A DNA stretch of 64,000 bases from Silvania confinis (GTDB taxonomy: Bacteria > Pseudomonadota > Gammaproteobacteria > Enterobacterales > Enterobacteriaceae). Positions within the stretch are counted from its first letter, which is position 1; every line of letters starts with the position of its first letter. The stretch is taken from contig NZ_JAMGZJ010000073.1 of assembly GCF_025564085.1 (NCBI RefSeq), forward strand, positions 1 through 64,000, given 5' to 3'. Under the pieces are notes generated by a model. It searched no databases. It saw only the letters and a list, made by a program, of their open reading frames with translations, and was not told the DNA's origin. This document shows, piece after piece, positions 54,754 to 64,000 of the stretch. The translations under genes and the position numbers were made by a program.

Positions 54754-54771
54754 TGTCAACAAATATTGACA
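54754..54771 (-). promoter_or_regulatory. TyrR-box-like operator upstream of tyrR
   Basis: TGTCAACAAATATTGACA is an 18-bp palindrome close to the TyrR box TGTAAA-N6-TTTACA, with one symmetrical change per half. It lies 69 bases upstream of the tyrR start codon, where autorepression would be expected. The same palindrome extended to GGCTGTCAA and TTGACAGCC could also fold as an RNA hairpin after ycjF. Confidence 0.65.
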
Positions 54772-54813
54772 GCCTGAGAGTGGAGTGACGGAGTTTTGTG
54801 CGCGCGTCGGCAG

Positions 54814-55863
54814 TTACTGCGGTTTTTTAGTCAGCGTTTCTTTTAACTGGCCGATTAATTCACGACGGAAATCACCCAGACGCGGTTTATCGTCCTCTGT
54901 CCACGGCAGTGGACGGCACAGCTCCATCGCTTTAATCCCCAATCGGGCAGTCAGTAGCCCTGCGCCAATCCCCTGCGCCGCACGCGCCGACAGTCTGGCG
55001 GCCAGATCCTGCGACATCCAGTCCATCCCCACTTCACGCACCAGTTCGCTGGCTCCGGCAAAGGCGATGTTCAGCAGCACCAGGCGGAACAGCCGCAGGC
55101 GGCTGTAATATCCCAGCTCAATACCATACAGCGTGGCAATGCGGTTAATCAGGCGTAAATTGCGCCACGCGATAAAGGCCATATCCACCAGCGCCAGCGG
55201 GCTGACGGCAATCATCAACGTGGATTCGGCGGCCGAGCGGCTGATCTCGCGCCGGGCCTGGGCATCCAGCACCGGCTGGACCAGGTGGATATACAGGGAA
55301 ACCACTTCCCGGTCGTTTTGGGTTTCGTGGATCGCGGCATACCAGCGCTGCAGCGCCGGATGCGACTGATCGAGCCCGGCCTGCTGCGCCAGTTTTTCGC
55401 AAAACGCCCGCCCTTTGCCGGTGCCGTGGCTGTGGAGCAGATCCCGGGCTTCGTCACGCTCGTGCGCACGCTGGCGTAGTCGCCACAGCCGTCGCCACTC
55501 GCTGGCAATCGAGCCAATGCCCGCGCCGACGATCAACGCCCCGGCAGCACAGCCGCCCAGCGCGACCCAGTCCTGGGTTTGCCAGGCATTCATTGCCCAC
55601 TGCACGCCCTGGCCAATCACCGTCACGCCCGAGAGCAGCAGCCCGGCGTTGACCATTTTTCGCCACAGGCTGCGTTTCGGGCGCAGCGCGGCGTCAACCA
55701 CCGCTTCGGCCTGCCCCTCTTCTGCGGGCAACATCTCGGTGACCGCCGGGGCAAAATGCTCAGCCTCGGCGTCAGCAAAAATTTGTGCCGTTTTAAAAGC
55801 TTCGCGATTCTCCTGCTCCAGTGTGCCGGTAAAATCGATGCGCGGTTTCAACGGTTCGGTCAT
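54814..55863 (-). CDS. ycjF: YcjF, inner-membrane protein (DUF697)
   Basis: The 349-residue protein (E. coli 353) has a cytoplasmic N-terminus, two membrane helices at about residues 70-115 ([37 protein letters not shown]) and a conserved C-terminal DUF697 region with hydrophobic stretches. It is regularly encoded with ycjX, and both respond to phage-shock or heat-shock conditions in E. coli. It overlaps the end of ycjX by 4 bases. The biochemical role is unknown. Confidence 0.94.
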   Translation of the reverse strand: MTEPLKPRIDFTGTLEQENREAFKTAQIFADAEAEHFAPAVTEMLPAEEGQAEAVVDAALRPKRSLWRKMVNAGLLLSGVTVIGQGVQWAMNAWQTQDWVALGGCAAGALIVGAGIGSIASEWRRLWRLRQRAHERDEARDLLHSHGTGKGRAFCEKLAQQAGLDQSHPALQRWYAAIHETQNDREVVSLYIHLVQPVLDAQARREISRSAAESTLMIAVSPLALVDMAFIAWRNLRLINRIATLYGIELGYYSRLRLFRLVLLNIAFAGASELVREVGMDWMSQDLAARLSARAAQGIGAGLLTARLGIKAMELCRPLPWTEDDKPRLGDFRRELIGQLKETLTKKPQ

Positions 55864-57257
55864 CGCAACTTATCTCCAATTAAAAACTCCAGCGCGGCAT
55901 CGAGACGAATATGCGGCAGCGGCTGGTCAACATTCATCATCTGCGGGCGAAACGCCTCAAACTGGAAGCCCTGATTTTGCCAGAATGCCTGGCCCGGCAG
56001 CCGGGCCGGCACTTCCCCCGGATAGACCGTCAGCGGCTCGCCGTCGCTCAGTCGGTTGCCGCGCAGCGCCGGGATTTTTTCGCCGTTGACGTCAATCAGC
56101 CCGCTCTGGGTTGCCTGCACCGAGGCCAGCCCCAGACAGTCCATGCTGATGCCTTCAAAGGCGGCATTTTGCCACGCATCCTGCACCAGTTGTTGCAGCA
56201 GGGAGACCATATTGGCGTGCTGATCGACCGTAACGTGGTCAGCCTTGGTAGCGGCAAACAGCAGCTTGTCGATCACCGGGGAGAACAAGCGCCGGAACAG
56301 CGTGCGCTGTCCGTAATGAAAGCTCTGCATCAGTTGAGTCAGCGCGAGGCGCATATCGTTGAACGCCTGCGGCCCGCCGTTGAGCGGCTGCAGACAGTCC
56401 ACCAGCACAATCTGGCGATCGAAGCGCAGGAAATGGTTTTTATAAAAGCCTTTCACCACCTTCTCGCAGTAATAGTGAAAACGCTCGCGCAGCATGCCCG
56501 CGTTGGTGTGTTTATCGGCCTGGGCCAGCTTCGACTCGCCCACGCCATCCACATCCGGCCACGGGAAAAATTGCAGCGCCGGCGCGCCCGCCATATCACC
56601 GGGCAGCACAAAGCGTCCCGGCTGGATAAAGTGCAGGCCGTGGTGTTTACAGGTATGCAGATACTCGGTCCAGGCATCGGCGATGGCCGCCAGCCGGTTT
56701 TCATCGGCCGGGGCCAGCGGATCCAGCCCGGCGCACAGCGCGCGCCATTTAGCCGACCACTCGGCACGCTGTCCGTGCAGCAAACCGGTCATCTGCCGGG
56801 ACCAGCTCAAATAATCCTGCGCCAGCATCGGCAGGTCGAGCAGCCATTCACCGGGGTAATCGACGATCTCCAGATACAGGGTGGAGGTATCGCGGAAGTG
56901 GCGCATCAGGGAGTCGTTTGAGCGGTAGCGCAGCGCCAGGCGGATTTCGCTTACCCCACGGGTCGGCGTCGGCCAGGTCGGGGGCGATCCATACAGCTGC
57001 GCCAGCCCTTCATCATAGGTAAAACGCGGAATACCAAAATCGCGCTGCGGCACGCGCTTGACCCCGAGCAGGCGCTCTTCACGCACCGCGCTCAGCAGCG
57101 GAAGACGCGCCCCCGCGTGCAGGTTCAGCAGTTGATTGACCATCGCCGTGATAAAGGCGGTTTTGCCGCTGCGGCTCAGGCCGGTCACCGCCAGTCGCAA
57201 ATGACGATCCACGCCGCGATTGACCAAAGAATTGAATTCGTTTTTAAGTCGCTTCAT
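55860..57257 (-). CDS. ycjX: YcjX, stress-induced P-loop GTPase-like protein
   Basis: The 465-residue protein is identical in length to E. coli YcjX. The P-loop is [14 protein letters not shown] near residues 24-37, and [10 protein letters not shown] looks like a nucleotide-base (N/TKxD) motif. The start MKRLKNE at 57257 is used; an upstream extension of 20 codons is not conserved. It lies downstream of pspD on the same strand, and E. coli co-induces it with the psp operon and with heat shock. The function is unknown. Confidence 0.95.
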   Translation of the reverse strand: MKRLKNEFNSLVNRGVDRHLRLAVTGLSRSGKTAFITAMVNQLLNLHAGARLPLLSAVREERLLGVKRVPQRDFGIPRFTYDEGLAQLYGSPPTWPTPTRGVSEIRLALRYRSNDSLMRHFRDTSTLYLEIVDYPGEWLLDLPMLAQDYLSWSRQMTGLLHGQRAEWSAKWRALCAGLDPLAPADENRLAAIADAWTEYLHTCKHHGLHFIQPGRFVLPGDMAGAPALQFFPWPDVDGVGESKLAQADKHTNAGMLRERFHYYCEKVVKGFYKNHFLRFDRQIVLVDCLQPLNGGPQAFNDMRLALTQLMQSFHYGQRTLFRRLFSPVIDKLLFAATKADHVTVDQHANMVSLLQQLVQDAWQNAAFEGISMDCLGLASVQATQSGLIDVNGEKIPALRGNRLSDGEPLTVYPGEVPARLPGQAFWQNQGFQFEAFRPQMMNVDQPLPHIRLDAALEFLIGDKLR

Positions 57258-57340
57258 CGCCGTCCTGTTTTGCCTGAAGGAATTAATAAGATGCTTAAAA
57301 ATATGACATGGGGACAATCAGAAGGGAATTAAAGCCGCAA

Positions 57341-57366
57341 AACGGCACCTCCGGGGCTGTGCCGTT
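57341..57366 (-). terminator. Terminator of pspABCD
   Basis: AACGGCAC (57341-57348) pairs with GTGCCGTT (57359-57366) around a 10-base loop, directly after the pspD stop at 57372. Only a short T run follows leftward, so some read-through into ycjX is possible. Confidence 0.7.
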
Positions 57367-57371
57367 GCAGA

Positions 57372-57590
57372 TTATTTCAACTTACCGGAAAGGCGCAGCG
57401 CCAGCTTTTTCAGTAACGGCTCCAGCGCCACGGCCAGCAGCATTCTGACCGGTTTACGGGCAACAGACTTGATCGCCCAGCCCGCCACCCCGGCGGGACC
57501 ATAACGCAGCGCCGTCAGTAAGACTAACTTTCCTGCAATTTTAAGGCCGGGTTTCACTTTTTGACCGGCCTGTTGCCAGCGTTGATTCAT
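57372..57590 (-). CDS. pspD: Phage shock protein PspD
   Basis: The 72-residue protein (E. coli 73) has a basic N-terminus, a hydrophobic middle ([19 protein letters not shown]) and a basic amphipathic C-terminus. It is the least understood member of the psp operon, probably peripheral to the inner membrane. It starts 14 bases after the pspC stop. Confidence 0.92.
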   Translation of the reverse strand: MNQRWQQAGQKVKPGLKIAGKLVLLTALRYGPAGVAGWAIKSVARKPVRMLLAVALEPLLKKLALRLSGKLK

Positions 57591-57604
57591 CGCATTTCTC
57601 TCGG

Positions 57605-57964
57605 TTAAAGCTGACGAAAACGGCTGCGCAGCGAGAAGGTGTCGGAGGTGACATACCGCTCCATCGTGCGCAGGCGTTGCTCACCTGCCGCCAGTTCGGC
57701 GTCGACCGTATCCAGCAGCTCGCTGCTGGTTGGGGCATCTTCACTGTTCATCGCGCTGTCCGGCATCGGATCGAGCACGAAGGATAAAATGATATAGGCC
57801 ACCAGGGTAATAAAGGCCAGGCCAAAGAAAATGGAGAGCACCGTCACCACGCGTACCAACTTCACCGGCACGTCGAGATAATGCGCCAGCCCGGCGCAGA
57901 CACCCCGCACCATCCCCTGCTGAGGAATACGCCACAGCTTTTTATTCAGATTAATTCCGCCCAT
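57605..57964 (-). CDS. pspC: Phage shock protein PspC
   Basis: The 119-residue protein is identical in length to E. coli PspC. The PspC domain spans about residues 8-70, with [27 protein letters not shown] and a membrane helix ([27 protein letters not shown]). With PspB it senses inner-membrane stress and pulls PspA away from PspF. Its ATG shares a base with the pspB stop (TAATG), indicating translational coupling. Confidence 0.96.
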   Translation of the reverse strand: MGGINLNKKLWRIPQQGMVRGVCAGLAHYLDVPVKLVRVVTVLSIFFGLAFITLVAYIILSFVLDPMPDSAMNSEDAPTSSELLDTVDAELAAGEQRLRTMERYVTSDTFSLRSRFRQL

Positions 57965-58188
57965 TAACGATCCCTCCAGTTCGGATGTTCCGCATCCAGG
58001 ATGGCTTCCAGCGCCTGAATACGTTCACGCATTTTTTTCGCGTCGTCAGTTAATTGTCCCAGCCGCTGCTGTTCGCTTTGCGAGAGCTCTCCCCGGGAAG
58101 AACGGTTGCTGTAATGCAGCCACAGCCAGATCGGCAAAACAAACAGCACGAAAATGGTCAGCGGAATGGCCAGGAAAAGTGCGCTCAT
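57964..58188 (-). CDS. pspB: Phage shock protein PspB
   Basis: The 74-residue protein has the E. coli length with the start MSALFLA at 58188, preceded by AAGGAGTAG; 13 upstream in-frame codons are not conserved. One N-terminal membrane helix (about residues 4-24) is followed by a leucine-rich coiled coil (LSQSEQQRLGQLTDDAKKM). It acts with PspC as the membrane sensor of the system. Confidence 0.96.
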   Translation of the reverse strand: MSALFLAIPLTIFVLFVLPIWLWLHYSNRSSRGELSQSEQQRLGQLTDDAKKMRERIQALEAILDAEHPNWRDR

Positions 58189-58245
58189 GTCTACTCCTTG
58201 TCTTACGATGAGTGGCGGCGCCGGCAAAAGGCGCCGCTGTTGTTA

Positions 58246-58914
58246 TTATTGGTTGTCTTGTTTCATTCTGGCTTTCAGCGCGGCCAGCTGTTCGCTGATT
58301 TCATCATCGGCCTGCAGATCGGCAAACTGCTGATCCAGCGATTTCTGTTTGCCAAAGCCGTGGCTTTCCGCTTCGGCTTCCATTTGATCAATGCGGCGCT
58401 CAAAGGATTCAAAACGCGCCATCGCCTCATCAATTTTGCCACTGTCGAGCTGACGGCGCACGTCGCGGGAAGAACTCGCCGCCTGATGACGCAAGGTCAG
58501 CGCCTGCTGACGCGCACGGGTTTCACTCAGTTTGTTCTCAAGCTCAGCGATCTCTTTTTTCATCCGGGCGAGCGTTTCGTCCACCAGGGTGGTTTCTTGC
58601 TCCAGCGTCGCCACGATATCGGTCAGTTTCTGTTTTTCGATCAGCGCCGAGCGGGCCAGATCGTCTTTCTCTTTCCGCAGCGCCAGCTCCGCTTTTTCCT
58701 GCCATTCAGTCTGCTGAGCCGTGGCCTGTTCGATACGGCGCGACAACTGTTTCTTCTCTGCCAGCGCGCGGGCAGAGGTGGAGCGCACTTCAACCAGCGT
58801 ATCTTCCATTTCCTGAATCATCAGACGCACCAGCTTCTGCGGATCCTCGGCCTTTTCCAGCAGCGTGTTGATGTTGGCGTTCACGATGTCGGCAAAACGA
58901 GAAAAAATACCCAT
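58246..58914 (-). CDS. pspA: Phage shock protein PspA
   Basis: The 222-residue protein is identical in length to E. coli PspA and almost entirely coiled coil, as expected for the ESCRT-III-like IM30/Vipp1 family. The N-terminal amphipathic helix [21 protein letters not shown] binds membranes. Free PspA inhibits PspF; when the membrane is damaged it oligomerises on the inner membrane and preserves the proton-motive force. It is the first gene of the operon and is driven by a sigma-54 promoter. Confidence 0.98.
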   Translation of the reverse strand: MGIFSRFADIVNANINTLLEKAEDPQKLVRLMIQEMEDTLVEVRSTSARALAEKKQLSRRIEQATAQQTEWQEKAELALRKEKDDLARSALIEKQKLTDIVATLEQETTLVDETLARMKKEIAELENKLSETRARQQALTLRHQAASSSRDVRRQLDSGKIDEAMARFESFERRIDQMEAEAESHGFGKQKSLDQQFADLQADDEISEQLAALKARMKQDNQ

Positions 58915-58965
58915 AATTCAATCCTCACATTTCTGTTATCGGGCTAAGCCCTGCTGAATAGTTAA

Positions 58966-58981
58966 TACAATTCCCGTGCCA
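58966..58981 (-). promoter_or_regulatory. Sigma-54 promoter of pspA
   Basis: On the minus strand TGGCACGGGAATTGTA matches the -24/-12 consensus TGGCAC-N5-TTGCW with one change. It lies 52 bases upstream of the pspA start, and PspF, encoded divergently, is the expected activator. Confidence 0.92.
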
Positions 58982-59080
58982 GTTTTTTATGTTGTTGATT
59001 TAAAACAAGGTGATTGCTTTTTCGCCCGATCAGCCCTACTCTCGCTTAGTGAATCACACCAACAAATGGTTAATTTCATC

Positions 59081-60058
59081 ATGGCAGAATTCAAAGACAA
59101 TTTGTTAGGGGAAGCCAACAGCTTTCTCGAAGTGCTGGAGCAGGTTTCGCGCCTCGCCCCTCTCAATAAGCCGGTGCTGATTATCGGCGAACGCGGAACC
59201 GGCAAAGAGCTGATCGCGAACCGGCTGCACTATCTTTCTGCGCGCTGGGACGGGCCTTTTATCTCGCTAAACTGCGCCGCGTTGAACGAAAATTTGCTTG
59301 ATACGGAGCTGTTTGGCCACGAGGCTGGCGCGTTTACCGGCGCACAGAAACGTCATCCGGGGCGCTTTGAGCGTGCCGACGGCGGGACGCTGTTCCTCGA
59401 TGAGCTGGCAACCGCCCCGATGCTGGTGCAGGAAAAACTGCTGCGTGTCATTGAATACGGCGAACTGGAGCGCGTGGGTGGCAGCCAGCCGCTGCAGGTG
59501 AACGTCCGGCTGGTCTGCGCGACTAACGCTAATCTGCCGGAGATGGTCGAGCAGGATAAGTTCCGTGCCGACCTGCTCGACAGGCTGGCGTTTGACGTAG
59601 TACAGCTCCCGCCCCTGCGCGAACGGCGCAGCGATATCATGCTGCTGGCGGAGCAGTTCGCTATTCAGATGTGCCGCGAACTGGGCCTGCCGCTGTTCCC
59701 GGGCTTTAGCGACAGCGCCCGCGAGACGCTGCTGGGCTATCGCTGGCCGGGCAACATCCGCGAGTTGAAAAACGTGGTTGAGCGTTCGGTCTACCGCCAC
59801 GGCAGCAGCGAGACGGAACTCGATCAGATCGTGATCGACCCGTTTTATCGCCCGGCACCGTCGCAGCCTGACGCGCCGCCATCGGCCCATTCGCCTGCCC
59901 TGCCGTTGGATTTGCGTCAGTTCCAGCTGGATCAGGAAAAGCAGCTGCTGGAACGGAGTCTGAACGAGGCAAAATTTAATCAGAAACGCGCGGCTGAACT
60001 CCTGGGTCTGACCTACCATCAATTAAGGGCATTGCTCAAAAAGCATCAAATGCGCTGA
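59081..60058 (+). CDS. pspF: PspF, sigma-54 activator of the phage shock operon
   Basis: The 325-residue enhancer-binding protein is identical in length to E. coli PspF. The AAA+ domain starts almost at the N-terminus, so there is no receiver domain. It holds Walker A GERGTGKEL, the sigma-54 loop GAFTGA in GHEAGAFTGAQKR, Walker B GGTLFLDEL and a C-terminal Fis-like helix-turn-helix (NQKRAAELLGLTYHQLRALLKKH). The start MAEFKDN at 59081 is used; the frame is open 35 codons further upstream, across the pspA promoter. The region before the HTH is proline-rich and differs from E. coli. Confidence 0.96.
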   Translation: MAEFKDNLLGEANSFLEVLEQVSRLAPLNKPVLIIGERGTGKELIANRLHYLSARWDGPFISLNCAALNENLLDTELFGHEAGAFTGAQKRHPGRFERADGGTLFLDELATAPMLVQEKLLRVIEYGELERVGGSQPLQVNVRLVCATNANLPEMVEQDKFRADLLDRLAFDVVQLPPLRERRSDIMLLAEQFAIQMCRELGLPLFPGFSDSARETLLGYRWPGNIRELKNVVERSVYRHGSSETELDQIVIDPFYRPAPSQPDAPPSAHSPALPLDLRQFQLDQEKQLLERSLNEAKFNQKRAAELLGLTYHQLRALLKKHQMR

Positions 60059-60146
60059 CATTATCGGCACTTACCCGCAGACATTTTTACGAAGCAGGTG
60101 TAAGTGCGATACACTTTGCAGATCGTCACTAAAAACCCTAAAAATT

Positions 60147-61787
60147 ATGCGTCTGGTTTTCTCGTCCCTGATTGCGCTCGGTCTGTTATGCAGCCAGGCT
60201 TTTGCCGCGCCCACGCCTGCAAACCGTGGCGATATTCGCGACAGCGGCTTTGTCTACTGCGTAAGCGGGCAGGTCAATACCTTCAATCCGCAGAAAGCCA
60301 GCAGCGGCCTGATCGTCGATACCCTCGCCGCTCAGCTGTACGACCGCTTGCTGGATGTGGATCCTTATACCTATCGGCTGGTGCCGGAGCTGGCAGAAAG
60401 CTGGGAAGTGTTAGACAACGGCGCGACTTACCGTTTCCGGCTGCGCGACGATGTCGAATTCCAGACCACCCCGTGGTTTAAACCGACCCGTAAGCTCAAC
60501 GCCGACGATGTGGTGTTTACCTTCCAGCGCATCTTTAACCGCACCCATGCCTGGCACTACGTTAACGGCGGCAGTTTCCCCTATTTCGACAGTCTGCAGT
60601 TTGCCGATACGGTCAAAAATGTGCGCAAGCTTGATAACCGCACGGTGGAGTTCACCCTCGCGCGTCCGGATGCCTCTTTCCTGTGGCACCTGGCCACCCA
60701 CTACGCCTCGGTGATGTCCGACGAATATGCCACCCAATTGACGCTACAGGATAAGCAGGAGCAGATTGACCGCCAGCCCGTGGGCACCGGTCCATTCCAG
60801 ATAGCTGAATATCGCGCTGGCCAGTACGTGCGCCTGCAGCGGCACGAAAAATTCTGGCGCGGTACGCCGCTGATGCCGCAGGTAGTGGTCGATTTAGGCT
60901 CTGGCGGGACGGGCCGATTGTCGAAGCTGCTGACCGGCGAATGCGATGTGCTGGCCTGGCCCGCCGCCAGCCAGCTGTCGATCCTGCGTGACGATCCGCG
61001 TCTGCGCCTGACGCTGCGCCCCGGCATGAATATCGCCTACCTTGCGTTTAACACCAACAAGCCACCGCTGAATAACCCTGCGGTGCGCCACGCGCTGGCA
61101 CTGGCGATCAATAACCAACGCCTGATGCAGTCCATCTATTACGGTACCGCCGAAACCGCCGCCTCAATCTTGCCGCGCGCCTCGTGGGCTTACGATAGCG
61201 AGGCTAAAATTACCGAATACAATCCGGATAAAGCCCGCGAACAGCTCAAAGCGCTGGGGGCGAGTAATCTCACCCTGCAGCTCTGGGTGCCCACCAGCTC
61301 GCAGCCCTGGAACCCCAGCCCGCTGAAAACCGCCGAGCTGCTGCAGGCAGACCTGGCACAGGTGGGGGTGAAGGTGGTGATTGTGCCGGTGGAGGGCCGT
61401 TTTCAGGAGGCGCGCCTGATGGACATGAATCATGATTTGACCCTGTCAGGCTGGGCGACGGACAGTAACGACCCGGACAGTTTCTTCCGCCCGTTATTAA
61501 GCTGTGCGGCTATTGATTCGCAGACCAACTACGCCCACTGGTGTCACCGCGAGTTCGACGGCATCCTGCGTAAAGCGCTCTCGACCCAGCAACTGGCGGC
61601 CCGCATCGATGCTTACGATGAAGCCCAGCAAATTCTGGCCAATGAGCTGCCGGTGCTGCCGCTGGCCTCGTCATTGCGTTTGCAGGCATATCGTTACGAC
61701 ATTAAAGGGCTGGTGCTCAGCCCATTTGGTAACGCTTCGTTTGCCGGCGTGTCCCGCGTCGAACAAGAAGAGGTGAAAAAACCGTGA
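60147..61787 (+). CDS. sapA: SapA, periplasmic peptide-binding protein
   Basis: The 546-residue protein (E. coli 547) has a signal peptide ending AAPTP (cleavage near residue 20) and an SBP_bac_5 fold, with [25 protein letters not shown] and [21 protein letters not shown]. SapA was described as binding antimicrobial peptides in Salmonella and Haemophilus. In E. coli the sapBCDF genes are linked to putrescine export. It is the first gene of the sap operon, 88 bases after pspF on the same strand. Confidence 0.96.
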   Translation: MRLVFSSLIALGLLCSQAFAAPTPANRGDIRDSGFVYCVSGQVNTFNPQKASSGLIVDTLAAQLYDRLLDVDPYTYRLVPELAESWEVLDNGATYRFRLRDDVEFQTTPWFKPTRKLNADDVVFTFQRIFNRTHAWHYVNGGSFPYFDSLQFADTVKNVRKLDNRTVEFTLARPDASFLWHLATHYASVMSDEYATQLTLQDKQEQIDRQPVGTGPFQIAEYRAGQYVRLQRHEKFWRGTPLMPQVVVDLGSGGTGRLSKLLTGECDVLAWPAASQLSILRDDPRLRLTLRPGMNIAYLAFNTNKPPLNNPAVRHALALAINNQRLMQSIYYGTAETAASILPRASWAYDSEAKITEYNPDKAREQLKALGASNLTLQLWVPTSSQPWNPSPLKTAELLQADLAQVGVKVVIVPVEGRFQEARLMDMNHDLTLSGWATDSNDPDSFFRPLLSCAAIDSQTNYAHWCHREFDGILRKALSTQQLAARIDAYDEAQQILANELPVLPLASSLRLQAYRYDIKGLVLSPFGNASFAGVSRVEQEEVKKP

Positions 61788-62749
61788 TTATTTTTACCTT
61801 ACGTCGGCTACTGCTGCTGCTGGTCACCCTCTTCTGTCTGACCTTTATTGGCTTCAGTCTGAGCTATTTTACCCCCCATGCGCCGCTGCAGGGTGCCTCG
61901 CTGTGGAATGCGTGGCGATTCTGGTTTGAAGGGCTGCTGCACTGGGACTTTGGCGTCTCCAGTATTAACGGTCAACCGATTGCCGAGCAGCTTAAAGAGG
62001 TCTTTCCCGCCACCATGGAGTTGTGCATTCTGGCGTTCGGCTTTGCACTGATGGTGGGGATCCCAGTCGGGATGCTCGCCGGGATCACCCGCAACAAATG
62101 GCAGGACAAGCTGATCAGCGCTGTCGCCCTGCTTGGTTTTTCAATCCCCGTGTTCTGGCTGGCGCTGCTGCTGACGCTGTTCTTCTCCCTGACCCTTGGC
62201 TGGTTGCCGGTTTCCGGGCGCTTTGACCTGCTGTATACGGTAAAAACCGTCACCGGATTTGCGATTATTGACGCCTGGCTGTCTGATTCCGTCTGGCGAG
62301 ACGAAATGATTGTCAGCGCGGTGCGGCACATGGTGCTGCCAGTGCTGACGCTCGCCGTGGCACCCACCACCGAAGTGATCCGCCTGATGCGCATCAGCAC
62401 CATTGAGGTGTTTGACCAGAACTACGTCAAAGCCGCCGCCACGCGCGGGCTGTCGCGCCTGACGATTTTGCGCCGCCACGTGCTGCACAACGCCCTGCCG
62501 CCGGTGATCCCACGGCTCGGCCTGCAGTTCTCCACCATGCTGACGCTGGCAATGATCACCGAAATGGTCTTTAGCTGGCCAGGCCTTGGGCGCTGGCTGA
62601 TCAACGCTATTCGCCAGCAGGACTATGCCGCCATCTCCGCCGGTGTGATGGTCATTGGCGCGCTGGTGATCATCGTTAACGTGATATCCGATATTCTGGG
62701 CGCTATGGCTAACCCGCTGAAACATAAGGAATGGTATGCCTTACGATAG
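61784..62749 (+). CDS. sapB: SapB, ABC transporter permease
   Basis: The 321-residue DppB-type permease has six predicted membrane helices. The EAA loop lies in [26 protein letters not shown], the site of contact with the ATPase SapD/SapF. The N-terminus [19 protein letters not shown] is the first helix. It overlaps the end of sapA by 4 bases and sapC by 14, consistent with coupled translation. Confidence 0.96.
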   Translation: MIIFTLRRLLLLLVTLFCLTFIGFSLSYFTPHAPLQGASLWNAWRFWFEGLLHWDFGVSSINGQPIAEQLKEVFPATMELCILAFGFALMVGIPVGMLAGITRNKWQDKLISAVALLGFSIPVFWLALLLTLFFSLTLGWLPVSGRFDLLYTVKTVTGFAIIDAWLSDSVWRDEMIVSAVRHMVLPVLTLAVAPTTEVIRLMRISTIEVFDQNYVKAAATRGLSRLTILRRHVLHNALPPVIPRLGLQFSTMLTLAMITEMVFSWPGLGRWLINAIRQQDYAAISAGVMVIGALVIIVNVISDILGAMANPLKHKEWYALR

Positions 62750-63626
62750 CGTTTACAGTGAAAAGCGCACCCCGGGTGCGCTGCGCACCGTGTGGCGAAA
62801 ATTCTACGGCGACACTACGGCCATGATCGGCCTGTACGGCTGCGGCGGCCTGGTGCTGCTGTGCGTGCTGGGATCTTGGTTTGCGCCCTACGGCCTCGAC
62901 CAGCAGTTTCTCGGCTATCAGCTGCTGCCGCCTTCCTGGTCGCGCTACGGCGAAGTGTCGTTCTTCCTCGGCACCGACGATCTGGGACGTGATGTATTAA
63001 GCCGTCTGTTGAGCGGTGCGGCACCGACCGTCGGCGGGGCATTTGTGGTGACGCTGGCCGCCACCGTCTGCGGGCTGCTGCTGGGTATTTTCGCAGGCGC
63101 GACTCACGGGCTGCGCTCGGCAGTTATGAACCATATTCTGGATACTTTGCTGTCGATCCCGTCCCTGCTGCTGGCCATCATCGTGGTGGCCTTCGCCGGG
63201 CCGCATCTCACGCACGCGATGTTTGCCGTCTGGCTGGCCCTGCTGCCGCGCATGGTGCGCTCGGTGTACAGCTTGGTTCACGACGAGCTGGAAAAAGAGT
63301 ACGTGGTCGCCGCCCGCCTGGATGGCGCCACCACCACCAATATTCTGTGGTTTGCGGTACTGCCCAATATCACCTCCGGGATGGTCACCGAAATCACCCG
63401 TGCGCTGTCGATGGCAATCCTCGACATCGCCGCGCTGGGCTTTCTCGATCTCGGCGCGCAGCTGCCTTCCCCGGAATGGGGTGCCATGCTGGGCGATGCG
63501 CTGGAACTGATTTACGTTGCCCCCTGGACGGTGATGCTGCCCGGTGCGGCGATCATGGTCAGCGTCCTGCTGGTTAACCTGCTGGGCGACGGCATACGCC
63601 GCGCCATTGTGGCGGGGGTGGAATAA
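62736..63626 (+). CDS. sapC: SapC, ABC transporter permease
   Basis: The 296-residue DppC-type permease is identical in length to E. coli SapC. An N-terminal cytoplasmic segment precedes six helices. The motif [20 protein letters not shown] is typical of this permease class, and the EAA loop is [23 protein letters not shown]. Its stop codon shares a base with the sapD start (TAATG). Confidence 0.96.
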   Translation: MPYDSVYSEKRTPGALRTVWRKFYGDTTAMIGLYGCGGLVLLCVLGSWFAPYGLDQQFLGYQLLPPSWSRYGEVSFFLGTDDLGRDVLSRLLSGAAPTVGGAFVVTLAATVCGLLLGIFAGATHGLRSAVMNHILDTLLSIPSLLLAIIVVAFAGPHLTHAMFAVWLALLPRMVRSVYSLVHDELEKEYVVAARLDGATTTNILWFAVLPNITSGMVTEITRALSMAILDIAALGFLDLGAQLPSPEWGAMLGDALELIYVAPWTVMLPGAAIMVSVLLVNLLGDGIRRAIVAGVE

Positions 63627-64000
63627 TGCCGTTATTGGATATTCGCAACCTGACGATCGAGTTTAAAACCGGTGAAGGCTGGGTAAAGGCCGTTGACCGG
63701 GTGAGCATCACCCTAAGCGAAGGCGAGATCCGCGGGCTGGTGGGCGAATCGGGCTCCGGTAAAAGCCTGATTGCCAAGGCGATCTGTGGCGTGGCAAAGG
63801 ACAACTGGCGGGTCACTGCCGACCGCATGCGCTTTGACGATATCGACCTGCTGCGCCTCTCCGCACGCGAACGGCGCAAGCTGGTGGGCCATAACGTGTC
63901 GATGATTTTCCAGGAGCCGCAGTCCTGTCTTGATCCGTCGGAACGGGTCGGCAAACAGCTGATGCAAAACATTCCCGGCTGGACCTATAAAGGCCGCTGG
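63626..64000 (+). CDS. sapD: SapD, ABC transporter ATPase (5' part, cut by window edge)
   Basis: The first 125 codons are present. They contain Walker A GESGSGKS at about residues 40-47 and the Q-loop in [16 protein letters not shown]; the signature and Walker B motifs lie beyond the edge. The match to E. coli SapD (about 330 residues) is clear. Besides driving SapBC, SapD (TrkE) is required for normal activity of the Trk potassium uptake system. The sequence stays open to the last base. Confidence 0.95.
   Translation, partial: MPLLDIRNLTIEFKTGEGWVKAVDRVSITLSEGEIRGLVGESGSGKSLIAKAICGVAKDNWRVTADRMRFDDIDLLRLSARERRKLVGHNVSMIFQEPQSCLDPSERVGKQLMQNIPGWTYKGRW

Overview
The window is chromosomal DNA from a member of the Enterobacteriaceae. 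Almost every gene matches an Escherichia coli K-12 gene at near full length and in the same neighbourhood (hrpA-azoR, paa cluster, tynA-feaB-feaR, ydbL-ynbE-ydbH, ldhA-hslJ-ydbJ-ydbK-ompN, ttcA-dbpA-zntB-dgcM, mppA, mpaA-ycjG-tpx-tyrR-ycjFX-psp-sap). The complete phenylacetate cluster, the differing accessory genes and the GC-rich codon use suggest a relative such as Enterobacter, Lelliottia or Leclercia; the genus cannot be fixed from sequence reading alone.

Layout. 1-127: right end of an insertion sequence. 190-4901: helicase gene hrpA diverging from azoreductase gene azoR. 4938-5664: a gene-poor stretch where E. coli carries ydbA/ynb genes. 5665-19139: all fourteen paa genes. paaA-K run leftward as one tightly packed operon, followed by the regulator genes paaX and paaY, and paaZ runs divergently. 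The paaA-paaZ gap holds PaaX-operator-like sites and a CRP-like site. 19317-24444: tynA, feaB and feaR turn aromatic amines into phenylacetate and so feed the paa pathway. 24445-27600: ydbL-ynbE-ydbH, an inter-membrane lipid-transport bridge. 27810-34922: ldhA, hslJ, ydbJ, the pyruvate:ferredoxin oxidoreductase gene ydbK, the small RNA gene micC, and the porin gene ompN.

35123-39397 is the accessory part. It holds small proteins of unknown function and then the ttcA attachment site, which is the site used by the E. coli Rac prophage. A 44-bp attachment repeat (41 of 44 bases identical, including a perfect 30-bp block) flanks a roughly 2.4-kb degraded element. The element contains an A+T-rich membrane-anchored coiled-coil gene, a small phage-type gene, a 5'-truncated tyrosine recombinase, and paired TGCCCCA repeats that look like recombinase arm sites. 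A second, more decayed fragment of a related recombinase lies just outside the left repeat, which points to successive insertions at this site.

39348-48959: ttcA, dbpA, a 58-codon proline-rich small gene, the anaerobic small RNA gene fnrS with an FNR-like site, zntB, and a signalling group made of a chemoreceptor without a sensor domain, an MHYT-GGDEF-EAL protein, dgcM and a DJ-1/PfpI protein. 49021-64000: cell-wall peptide recycling (mppA, mpaA, ycjG), tpx, tyrR with a TyrR-box-like site, ycjF-ycjX, the phage-shock operon pspABCD with a sigma-54 promoter and divergent pspF, and sapABCD, with sapD cut by the window edge.
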